Positions 7,610 to 15,940 of a stretch of DNA of 22,458 bases are shown here, in pieces. The position numbers and the translations under genes were made by a program. Positions within the stretch are counted from its first letter, which is position 1; every line of letters begins with the position of its first letter. The notes beneath the pieces are model-generated. The model saw nothing but the letters and a program-made list of their open reading frames with translations. It searched no databases and was not told the origin of the DNA. Source of the stretch: Prevotella sp. UBA7551. GTDB taxonomy: Bacteria; Bacteroidota; Bacteroidia; Bacteroidales; Bacteroidaceae. The stretch covers positions 1 through 22,458 of the forward strand of contig DLLX01000027.1 in assembly GCA_002479145.1 (NCBI GenBank). The letters are read 5' to 3'.

Positions 7610-8928
7610 AACACGGCACTCTGGAAACTACTGTTGCGCACTATATCGAAACGCACAAATTGCTTGACAAGTCCCGCCTCCAACTCGTTGCCCTGTCGGG
7701 CGGAGCCGACAGTGTGGCTTTACTCTTCATACTCCGCACATTGGGTTATCAGCTCGAAGCCATACATTGTAATTTCCAATTGCGTGGCCAAGAGTCCGTC
7801 CGAGATGAAAGATTCTGCCAGACCCTATGCGACAAGCTGAACATTCCATTGCATCATGCCCACTTCGATACTCGTTCCTACGCACAACTACATGGAATCA
7901 GTATTGAAATGGCGGCACGCAAGTTGCGCTATACTTATTTTAACCAACTCCGCGAAGCGCTTGACGCAGAGGCCATCTGCGTGGCTCATCATCGAGACGA
8001 CGCGGTGGAAACTATTCTTCTGAATCTTATCAGAGGGACTGGACTCCACGGACTGACGGGGATGAAACCTAAAAACGGTGCAATTGTCCGCCCTCTCTTA
8101 TGTGTCTCTCGTGCGGATTTGAAAGCCTACTTGGATGATATTGGGCAAGATTTTGTCACCGACAGCTCCAATTTGGTGGCAGACGTAAAGCGCAATAAGA
8201 TTCGCTTGAAAATACTTCCCTTACTTGAAGAACTGAATCCTTCTTTTCGTGAAACGATGATGAACATGGCTTCCGACCTCAAGGAAGTGGAGAAAGTTGT
8301 TGATGCTCATCTCAGTCATTATAGTCATGTGGCCACATTGAGCATCAAGACTATTGAAGAAGAACCCTCCACCGAGCTGGCACTCTTCTATTTCCTCCAT
8401 ACCTATGGTTTCAATTCGGTACAAATCCATCAGATTTCAGACCATCTTAATGACTCATGTGGACGCCATTGGCTATCTCCAACCCATGAACTGCTGGCTG
8501 ACCGAGACTGTTTGACCGTTTATCCCATCGAAAAAGTTGAGCCCAAACCAATGTTTATACCAGAGCCTGGGTGTTATGTCTATGCAAATGACGTAAAACT
8601 GAGGGTGACAAAGAGAGAAAAAGACGAAGGCTTTATCATCCCTCAAGACAAACAAACAGCAGCCCTTGATGCAGATAAGGTGGCATTTCCTTTGATTATC
8701 CGTCGCACAAAGGCAGGTGACAAATTTACGCCTTTGGGCATGAACGGCACCAAGCTGGTGAGCGACTTCCTCACCAACCAAAAAAAGAGCATCTGGGAAA
8801 AACGACATCAGCTGATTGTTTGTGATGCGGCAGGCGACATACTGTGGTTGATTGGCAATCGTCTAAATCACATGATGCGTATAACAAAAGAAACCAAACA
8901 TGTATTGCTGATTGAACAGATTGAATGA
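7606..8928 (+). CDS. tilS: tRNA(Ile)-lysidine synthase TilS
   Basis: TilS attaches lysine to C34 of the CAU-anticodon tRNA-Ile using ATP, converting it from methionine to isoleucine identity and decoding AUA; it is essential in most bacteria. The 440-residue protein has the PP-loop motif LSGGADS (30-36) near its N-terminus, the family-typical VAHHRDDAVETILLNLIRG near residue 126, and the C-terminal TilS domain with RRTKAGDKFTPLGM and a following FLTNQKKS block. Length and order of domains match E. coli TilS (432 residues). It is the last gene of the exonuclease-rlmI-tilS cluster, all three of which act on nucleic acids, mainly RNA. No clear terminator is seen after it. Confidence 0.96.
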   Translation: MKHGTLETTVAHYIETHKLLDKSRLQLVALSGGADSVALLFILRTLGYQLEAIHCNFQLRGQESVRDERFCQTLCDKLNIPLHHAHFDTRSYAQLHGISIEMAARKLRYTYFNQLREALDAEAICVAHHRDDAVETILLNLIRGTGLHGLTGMKPKNGAIVRPLLCVSRADLKAYLDDIGQDFVTDSSNLVADVKRNKIRLKILPLLEELNPSFRETMMNMASDLKEVEKVVDAHLSHYSHVATLSIKTIEEEPSTELALFYFLHTYGFNSVQIHQISDHLNDSCGRHWLSPTHELLADRDCLTVYPIEKVEPKPMFIPEPGCYVYANDVKLRVTKREKDEGFIIPQDKQTAALDADKVAFPLIIRRTKAGDKFTPLGMNGTKLVSDFLTNQKKSIWEKRHQLIVCDAAGDILWLIGNRLNHMMRITKETKHVLLIEQIE

Positions 8929-9093
8929 ATGGCCTATTTCTTTCAGCATGACAGAAAATGACATAAGAAGACTGAGTGCTCGGTAAAGCAATAGTTCATC
9001 TTCACAACCAGCATTTCCTTCTGTCCTTGTCAATGCAAATAGCCAACAGTTGACTTATTTCTTAGAAATTTCACAAATAGAAAACCCATAGAT

Positions 9094-9528
9094 ATGGACA
9101 AACAAGCTATCTATACCCTAATGGAGAGGCATGGCATCCGCCCAACAGCTAATCGCATTTTGATTGCCAATGCCCTTGCAAAGGGAGATGGGCCGAAGAC
9201 AATGAAAGAATTGGAAACAAGCATTTTGTCCATAGACAAATCGGTCATTTCACGCACACTTGCCTTGTTTCGCACTCACAACCTCGTTCATGTGATAGAA
9301 GGAGGCTCGGGCATAACGAGCTATGAGCTGTGTTTGAGTCACGATAGTGGTAATGATGAAGATGTCCATGTACATTTCTTCTGCGAGAATTGCCACCACA
9401 CCTTTTGTCTAAACGATATTCCAACGCCCTCAGTACCTGTCCCCAACGGATTCATTGTCCGCACCGAATCCCATTTGGTACGCGGGGTATGCCCTAATTG
9501 TGCCGAAAAGTTAGGCCTGGGTGGATAA
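9094..9528 (+). CDS. Fur-family metal- or peroxide-responsive transcriptional regulator
   Basis: This 144-residue protein has Fur architecture: an N-terminal winged helix (about 10-75, with RPTANRILIANAL and SVISRTLALFRTHNLV) and a C-terminal metal-binding dimerisation domain with VHVHFFCENC (His92, His94, Cys97, Cys100) and CPNC (Cys133, Cys136). The two CxxC pairs form the structural zinc site common to Fur, Zur and PerR. The DNA-recognition helix differs from the usual Fur YRTL pattern (here SRTL). From sequence I cannot tell iron, zinc or peroxide sensing. It stands alone, 165 bases after tilS, in a segment where I see no TAnnTTTG promoter. No palindromic Fur-like box is apparent upstream. 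Confidence 0.9.
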   Translation: MDKQAIYTLMERHGIRPTANRILIANALAKGDGPKTMKELETSILSIDKSVISRTLALFRTHNLVHVIEGGSGITSYELCLSHDSGNDEDVHVHFFCENCHHTFCLNDIPTPSVPVPNGFIVRTESHLVRGVCPNCAEKLGLGG

Positions 9529-9625
9529 TTGAATCATCACAAAAATGCTTTATTTCAGCAGTTGAAGGGAAAGCCTTGTGAGCCAGAAAAGCTAACTTGA
9601 GGCATTCCTTACTTAGGCTAAATTC

Positions 9626-9680
9626 AAAAAAACAGGTGTTCTAACTTAGTCGCTTATCTGACTTTGTTTGTAGAACACCT
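9626..9680 (-). terminator. Rho-independent terminator of the DUF1573 gene
   Basis: Read on the minus strand, a perfect 10-base stem (9671-9680 with 9634-9643) around a 27-base loop is followed by G and seven T (9632-9626). It starts 11 bases beyond the DUF1573 stop. Confidence 0.75.
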
Positions 9681-9690
9681 CTATTCATTG

Positions 9691-10074
9691 CTACTTTTTC
9701 TCTGTCATTACACCTTCCACATAGAGGCGGGTCATTTCTGTTTTGGCATTGGAACGTACCGTTATGCTCTTTTTGAAGTGCCCTGGAAACTTACCCGTGC
9801 CGTTATAGGTGACGGTTATAGTACCCTTACGGCCTGGCGCAATGGGCTTCTTGTCGTAGCGTGGTACGGTGCACCCACAGCTTGCAACCACTTGATTGAG
9901 TACCAAAGGCTTGTTGCCTACGTTGGTGAAAGTAAATACCGCCTTTCTGACCGGGCTTTCCTCTGAAAAAGTTCCAAGGTCTTGAACAACCTTATCAAAC
10001 TTAATTTCTGCTTGAGCCATAGTGGTTGTAAGCCCGAATACAAGCATCACAATCAATGATAACAACTTTTTCAT
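9691..10074 (-). CDS. Exported DUF1573 domain protein
   Basis: This 127-residue protein has a signal peptide (MKKLLSLIVMLVFGLTTTMAQ, cleavage near residue 20) and one DUF1573 domain, an immunoglobulin-like beta sandwich seen in many Bacteroidetes periplasmic or surface proteins. Typical features are FDKVVQDLGTFSEESPV, FTNVGNKPLVL and the SCGCT motif (65-69) followed by Y and P residues. The molecular role is unknown. It follows the sigma factor gene by 169 bases on the same strand and has its own terminator. The minus strand at 10132-10139 reads AACCTTTG, one mismatch from the -7 consensus, so it may also have its own promoter. The family call is confident. Confidence 0.9.
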   Translation of the reverse strand: MKKLLSLIVMLVFGLTTTMAQAEIKFDKVVQDLGTFSEESPVRKAVFTFTNVGNKPLVLNQVVASCGCTVPRYDKKPIAPGRKGTITVTYNGTGKFPGHFKKSITVRSNAKTEMTRLYVEGVMTEKK

Positions 10075-10243
10075 CTCGTGTTTTACTAACTTAAAATATT
10101 TGTTCTTTGCCGTTTTTGACGCATTGGCTGGTCAAAGGTTTACTGTGCTATGCTTTCATCTGGCAGTGCATGACTGCAAAAAGCACTGAAATTTCACCAT
10201 CACTAAGGAATAAGCTCCATCAAAGGAATGCCTGCCTCCTACC

Positions 10244-10930
10244 CTATCGCTTGATTCGTCGTCTGAGTTTTCGCAATGCCTTATTACGTATCTGGCGCAC
10301 CCGCTCCCGCTTCAATCCCATACGCTCTCCTGCCTCTGCCATCGTGCAAGCCTCACCATAGAGTCCAAATAACAGTCCGAGGACCATGTGTTCGCGTTCA
10401 TCAAGGCTGGTGAAAGCCTCACGTATTTGCCCACGAAGAATGGAAGGGTCGAGATTGCCGTCAACGGGGGCGGCGTTAGCATCCGCGATGATGGAGTGAA
10501 GCGTAAATGTACTCTTGCTTCCCACGGGTATGGACTGATCCATGGATATGGGATGCGGAGCATTACGCTCCTTGTGCCTCTCCTTTCGGGACATGCCGTT
10601 GAGCCCATCTTGTTCCTCAATGGCTTTCTCCATCGCTTTACGGATATATGGAGCTGCAAAGAGCACGAAACGTACACCCCGTGTTGCATCAAACTTTTTA
10701 GCCGCATGCATGAGCGCAATATTGCCCTCACTGACCAAATCGTCCTCTCCCACCCCACGGCCGCGATATTGGTAGGCCATGGAGACAACAAAACGAAGGT
10801 TGGCCTTTGTCAGCTTTTCAAGGGCCAGAGCGTCTCCAACTTTGATACGGGCGGCAAGCTTCTGCTCCTCATCGTCACTCAGAAGCCGTTCCTGAGCGAT
10901 GCTGTCGATATATTGTTCGTTCATTGCCAT
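10244..10930 (-). CDS. Short sigma-70 family RNA polymerase sigma factor with atypical region 2.4
   Basis: I place the start at the ATG at 10930 (228 residues). The frame extends to a GTG at 10954, and an ATG at 10924 is also possible. Region 1.2 (LLSDDEEQKLAARIKVGDALALEKL), region 2 (TKANLRFVVSMAYQYRGRG, DLVSEGNIALMHAAKKFDATRG) and region 4 with its helix-turn-helix (MAEAGERMGLKRERVRQIRNKALRKLRRR) are clear. The protein is shorter than the housekeeping RpoD of this phylum (about 287 residues) because region 3 is reduced. The usual YAxWWIRQAI of regions 2.3-2.4, whose tryptophans help melt the -10 element, is replaced by FAAPYIRKAM. It is therefore probably an alternative sigma factor. It starts about 70 bases after dedA, with no promoter seen between, so it is likely in the TPR-dedA operon. 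Confidence 0.88.
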   Translation of the reverse strand: MAMNEQYIDSIAQERLLSDDEEQKLAARIKVGDALALEKLTKANLRFVVSMAYQYRGRGVGEDDLVSEGNIALMHAAKKFDATRGVRFVLFAAPYIRKAMEKAIEEQDGLNGMSRKERHKERNAPHPISMDQSIPVGSKSTFTLHSIIADANAAPVDGNLDPSILRGQIREAFTSLDEREHMVLGLLFGLYGEACTMAEAGERMGLKRERVRQIRNKALRKLRRRIKR

Positions 10931-10999
10931 GACATCATCTTTTGCGGCATGCACAGGAGTCGACCTCCCATCTGCCTTGTTGGGTAATATTTTACTAAA

Positions 11000-11650
11000 C
11001 TATTCTGCCTTGTTCTTTTTGGCCTTTCCTATCAACCACTTGCCCACAAACCACGCTACGGCCAAGCCTACTAAGACAAGGATCACGATTTTTATGTGAT
11101 GACTGTACTCCATAATCTTCCCTTCAAGCTCATTTGGCGCGATGATCGTAGAGAGATACCAGCCGAGCAAAGCCAAAATGGCATGCCACACGCCAGCACC
11201 CAATGTCGTATAAAGGAGAAACTTCCAGTAGTTCATCCGCGCCAGACCAGCTGGAATAGAGATAAGATGACGGATTCCAGGAATCAGTCTGCCAGTGATA
11301 GTAGCCACCATTCCGTGCCGTTCAAAATAGCGTTCGCTCTTCTCCACCTTTTCCTGCGTAAGCAGACACAGTCGGCCGAGGCGGCTGTTGGCAAAACGAT
11401 AGATTAGCGGACGGCCAAGATAGTAACCTGCAAAATAATTGATGGTTGCTCCACAGTCAGCTCCTACCGTCGCAAAGAAGATGACCCACCAAGTGTTAAG
11501 GTCTTTCCCGGCATGGGCAAAGTAGGCTGCCGGGGTGACAACAAGCTCGGAGGGCACGGGGATGACGGTACTCTCAAGCATCATGAGAAACCATACCCAA
11601 GCGTAATTGAGGTGATCGATGATAAATTGAAAAAAGCTAAAATTATCCAT
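11000..11650 (-). CDS. DedA/SNARE-associated family membrane protein
   Basis: This 216-residue integral membrane protein has several hydrophobic segments (near residues 12-40, 55-80, 140-165 and 185-208) and the family motifs ESTVIPVPSELV, GATINYFAGYYLGRP and TGRLIPGIRHLISIPAGLARM, including the conserved arginine and glycines. DedA proteins are needed for envelope integrity, and some recycle undecaprenyl phosphate or move other lipids across the inner membrane. The exact substrate here is unknown. Its ATG overlaps the stop of the upstream TPR gene by 8 bases, showing translational coupling. The sigma factor follows on the same strand. Confidence 0.93.
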   Translation of the reverse strand: MDNFSFFQFIIDHLNYAWVWFLMMLESTVIPVPSELVVTPAAYFAHAGKDLNTWWVIFFATVGADCGATINYFAGYYLGRPLIYRFANSRLGRLCLLTQEKVEKSERYFERHGMVATITGRLIPGIRHLISIPAGLARMNYWKFLLYTTLGAGVWHAILALLGWYLSTIIAPNELEGKIMEYSHHIKIVILVLVGLAVAWFVGKWLIGKAKKNKAE

Positions 11651-12857
11651 GTATGGGTTGTTTGGGAATTAATGACTGCCAGTCTTTCATCTTACTTCCT
11701 CTGGGAAACAGGCCTCCCAGCATTACTCGTGCCTCATCAGGATTACGTTGAATCGCCTGACCCAAAAAGTATTGGTAGTCGTCCTGCTGTCCCGCCTCCA
11801 GACTCATCAAGGCCATGTGCGACCAGAACAACTTATTTTCCTCGCCCAAAGCAAGGAAAAACCACTTCATCAGAGGATACACCTGCTTAGCAGGAAATGA
11901 GTCAGAAACAGCATAATAGATAGTTGCAAAGAACGCGTCTTTGTCCTCTACCGTTTTCATGGCTTTGTTCAGCCAGCGGATAGCATCCTTGCTTTCACCA
12001 ATAGACACAAGGCAAATGGCAATGGCCACCGCTGAGATGGCAGCATGAGACTCACCGCAAGAGGCATGAAACCGCATGAAAAGTTGCAAAGCCTCTTCAT
12101 AGTGCTCCATGGCAAGCAGCGCTTGGGCCTTAATGTAAACTGCGGTGGTGTTGTGAGGGTCGATGGCTATGGCATAATCACACGATTCTATGCTTTCACT
12201 ATACTTCTCTTTGACCAGCTGCGCCTGCGCCAGTGTGAGCCAATGTGTCACATTATAGGGATCTTCGTTAGTGAGTTGCTCGAGCAGTTTCTCCCCTTCT
12301 CCGTCGTAGTCGCGGCTGCCCAAGTTGACCAATACCTGTCCCTTGATGCTCTTATAGTCTGGATTCTGCTTGTCCTTGACCAGGTTGAGCCACGAAAGGG
12401 TCAATTCCGTCAGGCGGTAATCGTTGAGCATTTCAGCCACATCAAGTGCGAAATCATCTTGATCGGCTTTGTCCAAGTCATTGAAACAGTTGCGGAGAAA
12501 GCTGTCCATGCGCTCCAATTGGTCTTTGTGTATCAAGATTTCGGCCACAAGGTAATAATACTCCCAGTCGGTCTTATCTTCCACGAGGTCAGCAAAATAT
12601 TCCGCTTTCGCCACATCCCCCTCTATCGTCAGGGCATAACGTGCCTTAAAGGCCAGTGGCTCGACGGCCCCGGGATATAATTTCAACGTCAGCTCTGTCG
12701 CCTTCATGGCCTGCTCTTCCATGCCAGACAAGGCATAATACTGAATGATGTCACCCAGTTCGTTCTGATCAAAATAAGCGGGCTTTCCACATTTTACGAT
12801 GTTCTCGTAGTGTGAAAGCAATGCTCGAAACTCTTCTGATTGATAATATTCCTCCAT
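11643..12857 (-). CDS. Cytoplasmic TPR-repeat protein
   Basis: This 404-residue protein has no signal peptide or membrane segment and is rich in paired helices. Tetratricopeptide-like units are recognisable, for example PYNVTHWLTLAQAQLVKEKYSESIESCDYAIAIDP split over adjacent helices, then a repeat starting NTTAVYIKAQALLAMEHYEEAL. The N-terminal half is acidic and helical with weaker repeats. It should be a protein-binding scaffold; the partner is unknown. It overlaps dedA by 8 bases and lies 99 bases after glnS on the same strand. I see no clear promoter or terminator in that gap, so read-through from glnS is possible. It is a conserved-looking but functionally unassigned gene. Confidence 0.85.
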   Translation of the reverse strand: MEEYYQSEEFRALLSHYENIVKCGKPAYFDQNELGDIIQYYALSGMEEQAMKATELTLKLYPGAVEPLAFKARYALTIEGDVAKAEYFADLVEDKTDWEYYYLVAEILIHKDQLERMDSFLRNCFNDLDKADQDDFALDVAEMLNDYRLTELTLSWLNLVKDKQNPDYKSIKGQVLVNLGSRDYDGEGEKLLEQLTNEDPYNVTHWLTLAQAQLVKEKYSESIESCDYAIAIDPHNTTAVYIKAQALLAMEHYEEALQLFMRFHASCGESHAAISAVAIAICLVSIGESKDAIRWLNKAMKTVEDKDAFFATIYYAVSDSFPAKQVYPLMKWFFLALGEENKLFWSHMALMSLEAGQQDDYQYFLGQAIQRNPDEARVMLGGLFPRGSKMKDWQSLIPKQPIHG

Positions 12858-12956
12858 GTGAGATATACGAATTGTGACTTGAGGTTCACTTCTTATTCCC
12901 TTGTATCCATGGCTGGTTATTTTTCGCTGTATAACGAAGACTGTTTTTCCAACTTA

Positions 12957-14684
12957 CTATTTGTGAGCTTGGCTCTTCTTGGCCCATGTGTCCTTCAGCC
13001 CTACAGTCTTATTGAACACCAGGTGGTCCGCAGTAGTATCTGGATCCATCATGAAATAGCCGATTCGTTGGAATTGCAAATAGTCACCTGGATGCTTTTC
13101 TGCAAGGTATTGCTCCACATAGCAACCCTTGTTGACGTGCAAGCTGTCAGGATTGAGCAGCTCACGGAAGTCGCGTCCATCGGCAGAAGGATTCTCTACA
13201 CTGAACAAACGGTCATATTCACGCACCTCTGCACGCAGACAATGCGTAGCACTTACCCAATGGATCGTGCCTTTCACACGACGGTTAGCCCCCGCCATGC
13301 CGCTCTTGCTTTCTGGATCGTATTCTGCCTTAATTTCCGTGATGCGCCCATCGGCATCTTTCGAGCAACCAGTACACTTCACAATGTAGGCATTCTTCAA
13401 ACGCACTTCGCGTCCGGGAGTCATTCGGAAGAACTTTTTCGGTGCATCTTCCATGAAGTCCGCACGCTCTATCCAAAGTTCTTTAGAGAAGGTGATGGTA
13501 TGCTTTCCGTCGGCCTCGTTTTCGGGATTGTTGATTGCCTCCAACTCCTCAGTCTGCCCGTCAGGGTAATTGGTGATGACAAGTCTCACGGGGTCAAGTA
13601 CTGCGCTCACACGACAGGCTCTTTTGTTAAGGTCTTCACGCACAGCCGCCTCCAGCAAGGCAATGTCATTCAGTGCGTCAAATTTCGTGTAGCCAATAGA
13701 ATCAATAAACTTGCGAATACTCTCTGGAGAGTAACCGCGACGGCGCATGCCACAGAGGGTCGGCATACGGGGGTCGTCCCAACCATTGACCATGTGCTCA
13801 TCCACGAGCGTATGGAGCTTGCGCTTCGACATGACCATATAGGTAAGGTTGAGGCGGTTGAACTCTATCTGCCTCGGACGGTTGTCATGGATATTGTCGG
13901 CCGTGCCATCCATCTCCTTCAAAAAGTCAATGAACAAGTCGTAGAGTGGGCGGTGGGGTACAAACTCCAGTGTACATATCGAGTGGGTCACTCCCTCGAA
14001 GTAATCACTCTGCCCGTGCGCAAAATCGTACATTGGATAACAATTCCACTTCGTCCCCGTGCGATGATGCGGCGTGTGGATGATGCGGTAGATGATGGGA
14101 TCGCGGAAGTGCATGTTGGGACTGGCCATGTCAAGTTTAGCACGCAGCACCATACTGCCCTCGGGCACGTCGGGGGTATTCATTTTTTCAAAAAGGCGTA
14201 GGTTCTCTTCCACCGGACGGTCACGATACGGACTTGCCTTGCCTGGCTCAGTGGGAGTTCCTTTCTGCTCGGCTATCTGCTCGGCAGTCTGCTCATCCAC
14301 ATAAGCACGGCCGTTCCGAATCATCCAAAGAGCAAAATCCCACAGCCGCTCAAAGTAATCGCTTGCATAATAGATGTGTCCCCACTTGAATCCAAGCCAG
14401 CTGATGTCCTGCAAGATGTTCTCTACATACTCGTTGTTCTCCTTGCTGGGATTGGTATCATCGAAGCGCAGGTTGCACACACCGTGGTAATGCTCTGCCA
14501 CGCCAAAGTCCATGCAGATGGCCTTGGCGTGCCCAATGTGCAGATAACCGTTGGGCTCTGGTGGAAAACGCGTCTGAATGCGTCCCCCGTTTTTGCCTTC
14601 TGCAAGATCTTCCTCTATGATTTGTTCCACGAAACTGAGACTTCGTTTCGGCTCTTCTGTTGTGTTCTCTACAGTTGTCTTCAT
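12957..14684 (-). CDS. glnS: Glutaminyl-tRNA synthetase
   Basis: This class I synthetase charges tRNA-Gln with glutamine. With the ATG at 14684 (MKTTVENTTE) it has 575 residues, close to E. coli GlnRS (554); the frame continues to an ATG at 14741, but the extra 19 residues look like leader. Visible are FPPEPNGYLHIGHAKA with the HIGH motif at 49-52, the LRFDDTNPSKE block (72-82), the GlnRS-typical GTKWNCYPMYDFAHGQSD, and VMSKR as the KMSKS motif (284-288). The C-terminal anticodon-binding beta barrels follow (from about 350). Having GlnRS rather than relying only on the GluRS plus GatCAB route fits Bacteroidetes. A promoter lies about 100 bases upstream (14783-14811). Confidence 0.96.
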   Translation of the reverse strand: MKTTVENTTEEPKRSLSFVEQIIEEDLAEGKNGGRIQTRFPPEPNGYLHIGHAKAICMDFGVAEHYHGVCNLRFDDTNPSKENNEYVENILQDISWLGFKWGHIYYASDYFERLWDFALWMIRNGRAYVDEQTAEQIAEQKGTPTEPGKASPYRDRPVEENLRLFEKMNTPDVPEGSMVLRAKLDMASPNMHFRDPIIYRIIHTPHHRTGTKWNCYPMYDFAHGQSDYFEGVTHSICTLEFVPHRPLYDLFIDFLKEMDGTADNIHDNRPRQIEFNRLNLTYMVMSKRKLHTLVDEHMVNGWDDPRMPTLCGMRRRGYSPESIRKFIDSIGYTKFDALNDIALLEAAVREDLNKRACRVSAVLDPVRLVITNYPDGQTEELEAINNPENEADGKHTITFSKELWIERADFMEDAPKKFFRMTPGREVRLKNAYIVKCTGCSKDADGRITEIKAEYDPESKSGMAGANRRVKGTIHWVSATHCLRAEVREYDRLFSVENPSADGRDFRELLNPDSLHVNKGCYVEQYLAEKHPGDYLQFQRIGYFMMDPDTTADHLVFNKTVGLKDTWAKKSQAHK

Positions 14685-14782
14685 TGTATAGTCTATAATT
14701 CTGTTGTTAAGAAATTCCTTGTGACACAAATTTGGACACAAAAGGCTCTATTCTTGGCGTGACAAACACGGCCTTTCTTGTG

Positions 14783-14811
14783 CAAAGGTAGCATTTTTTT
14801 CCTTTTTCAAA
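14783..14811 (-). promoter_or_regulatory. Bacteroidetes-type promoter of glnS
   Basis: The minus strand has TACCTTTG at 14790-14783 and TTTG at 14811-14808, spacer 17. The predicted transcript starts near 14779, giving a leader of about 95 bases. That leader carries two copies of TTTGTGTC (minus strand, at 14742-14735 and 14730-14723), meaning unknown. Confidence 0.6.
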
Positions 14812-14892
14812 CTCATTGCCTACTCATATAATGACCAAAAGCCATCAAATTTAAGGTTTATTCAGGATAAAATAAAAATAAAAGGTGATTTA

Positions 14893-14924
14893 TTTGGTGG
14901 ATTGAAAAAGACATGCTACCTTTG
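14893..14924 (+). promoter_or_regulatory. Strong Bacteroidetes-type promoter upstream of a short terminated transcript
   Basis: TTTG at 14893-14896 and TACCTTTG at 14917-14924, separated by 20 bases, match both elements perfectly. Predicted start is near 14928. It lies divergent from the glnS promoter. Confidence 0.7.
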
Positions 14925-14927
14925 CAA

Positions 14928-15020
14928 ACGTTATCCTGAATACAATCTTTTTACCTTAAAGGACTAATACCTATTGAGATTGAATGCCCCACGCTGAGAA
15001 GCGACGGGCATTTCTTTTTA
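14928..15020 (+). ncRNA. Candidate small RNA or attenuated leader
   Basis: A good promoter (14893-14924) is followed within about 60 bases by a strong terminator (14983-15020), defining a transcript of roughly 90 bases with no convincing ORF before the hairpin. It could be an independent small RNA or a terminating leader of the nitroreductase gene 170 bases on. I do not recognise it as a named RNA family. The boundaries are predictions from promoter and terminator only. Confidence 0.4.
14983..15020 (+). terminator. Rho-independent terminator between glnS and the nitroreductase gene
   Basis: Outer arms AATGCCC (14983-14989) and GGGCATT (15006-15012) and inner arms CGCT (14992-14995) and AGCG (15000-15003) close on a GAGA tetraloop, with a 2x2 internal loop. 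TTTCTTTTTA follows. No complete gene ends upstream on this strand, so it must serve a short transcript. Confidence 0.75.
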
Positions 15021-15119
15021 TATCCACTCCACCATCATTTCGTCTTCACTCTGAAGCAACTACTCACCATCGGAAATTTTATTTAATCCCGTATTTACAA
15101 AAGATTCTATTTTTTTGTC

Positions 15120-15127
15120 TAACTTTG
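15120..15127 (+). promoter_or_regulatory. Possible -7 element of the nitroreductase gene
   Basis: TAACTTTG matches TAnnTTTG. An imperfect -33, TTTA, lies at 15094-15097 (spacer 22). It would start transcription near 15131, about 60 bases before the ATG at 15191. Confidence 0.5.
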
Positions 15128-15190
15128 CAAAGGCTGACGTGTGACGTTGACGCACATTCAGCGCTTAGAACAAAGATAAACTATAAAAAG

Positions 15191-15940
15191 ATGGACATTA
15201 AAAACAGGAAGACTATCCGTAAATACACCCGGCAAGAGGTAGACAACAGTTTGCTGACGCAGCTCCTCGAAGAGGCGGAGCACACACCTACTATGGGCAA
15301 CCTACAGCTGTACAGTGTGGTGATCACACGCGACCCAGCCGCAAAGCAACGCATTGCACCCGCTCACTTTAACCAGCCCATGGTCACCCAAGCTCCTGTG
15401 GTGCTAACTTTCTGTGCCGATTTCCGCCGCACATCGCTATGGGCTGAAAATCGAAAAGCGACGCCTGGGTACAACAATTTCCTCTCATTCATCAACGCTG
15501 CCACCGACACGTTGCTCTATTGCCAGTCGTTCTGCAACCTCGCTGAGGCCAAAGGACTGGGGACTTGCTTCCTCGGAACAACGATCTACCAGCCACAGGC
15601 CATCATTGACGCACTCAAGCTGCCACGTTTGGTGATGCCCGTTGCCACAATAACAATAGGATGGCCGGACGAAAATCCTGCCTCACAAGACCGTCTGCCC
15701 ATAGCTGCCATTGTGCACAATGAGCAATACCACGACTATACACCATCGGATATCGACCGCTTCTATTCTCCAAAAGAGAAATTGGAGGAGAATCAAAAGT
15801 TTGTGGAAATCAACCAAAAGGAGACCTTGGCACAGGTTTATACCGACATTCGCTACACAAAGAAAGACAACGAGGCGATGTCTGAAGGACTTCTGAAATC
15901 CTTACACAATCAAGGCTTCTTGGACGAAACGGGGAAGTAA
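15191..15940 (+). CDS. Nitroreductase-family flavoprotein (NfsA/FRP-like)
   Basis: This 249-residue protein belongs to the FMN-dependent nitroreductase family: KNRKTIRKYTRQEVDNSLLTQLLEEAEHTP with its early arginine/threonine FMN contacts (split over the first helices), PTMGNLQLYSVVI, the central helix block around DTLLYCQSFCNLAEAKGLGT, and PVATITIGWPDE. The C-terminal extension (about 190-249, lysine- and glutamate-rich helices) fits the longer NfsA/FRP subgroup, which uses NADPH to reduce nitro compounds, quinones or flavins. The physiological substrate is not known. The frame continues upstream in register to an ATG at 14984, but that region contains a terminator and an internal promoter, so I chose 15191. 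The gene appears monocistronic. Confidence 0.9.
   Translation: MDIKNRKTIRKYTRQEVDNSLLTQLLEEAEHTPTMGNLQLYSVVITRDPAAKQRIAPAHFNQPMVTQAPVVLTFCADFRRTSLWAENRKATPGYNNFLSFINAATDTLLYCQSFCNLAEAKGLGTCFLGTTIYQPQAIIDALKLPRLVMPVATITIGWPDENPASQDRLPIAAIVHNEQYHDYTPSDIDRFYSPKEKLEENQKFVEINQKETLAQVYTDIRYTKKDNEAMSEGLLKSLHNQGFLDETGK

Noticed and set aside
12840..14201. 453-codon open frame opposite glnS on the plus strand
   Set aside because: It lies wholly antisense to an unmistakable GlnRS plus its downstream gap, has no recognisable domain or promoter, and its composition is explained by the codon bias of the real gene.
14984..15190. In-frame 69-codon N-terminal extension of the nitroreductase
   Set aside because: Its first codons lie in a terminator hairpin and a -7 element lies inside it. 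The family's N-terminus begins naturally at MDIKNRKTIRKY.
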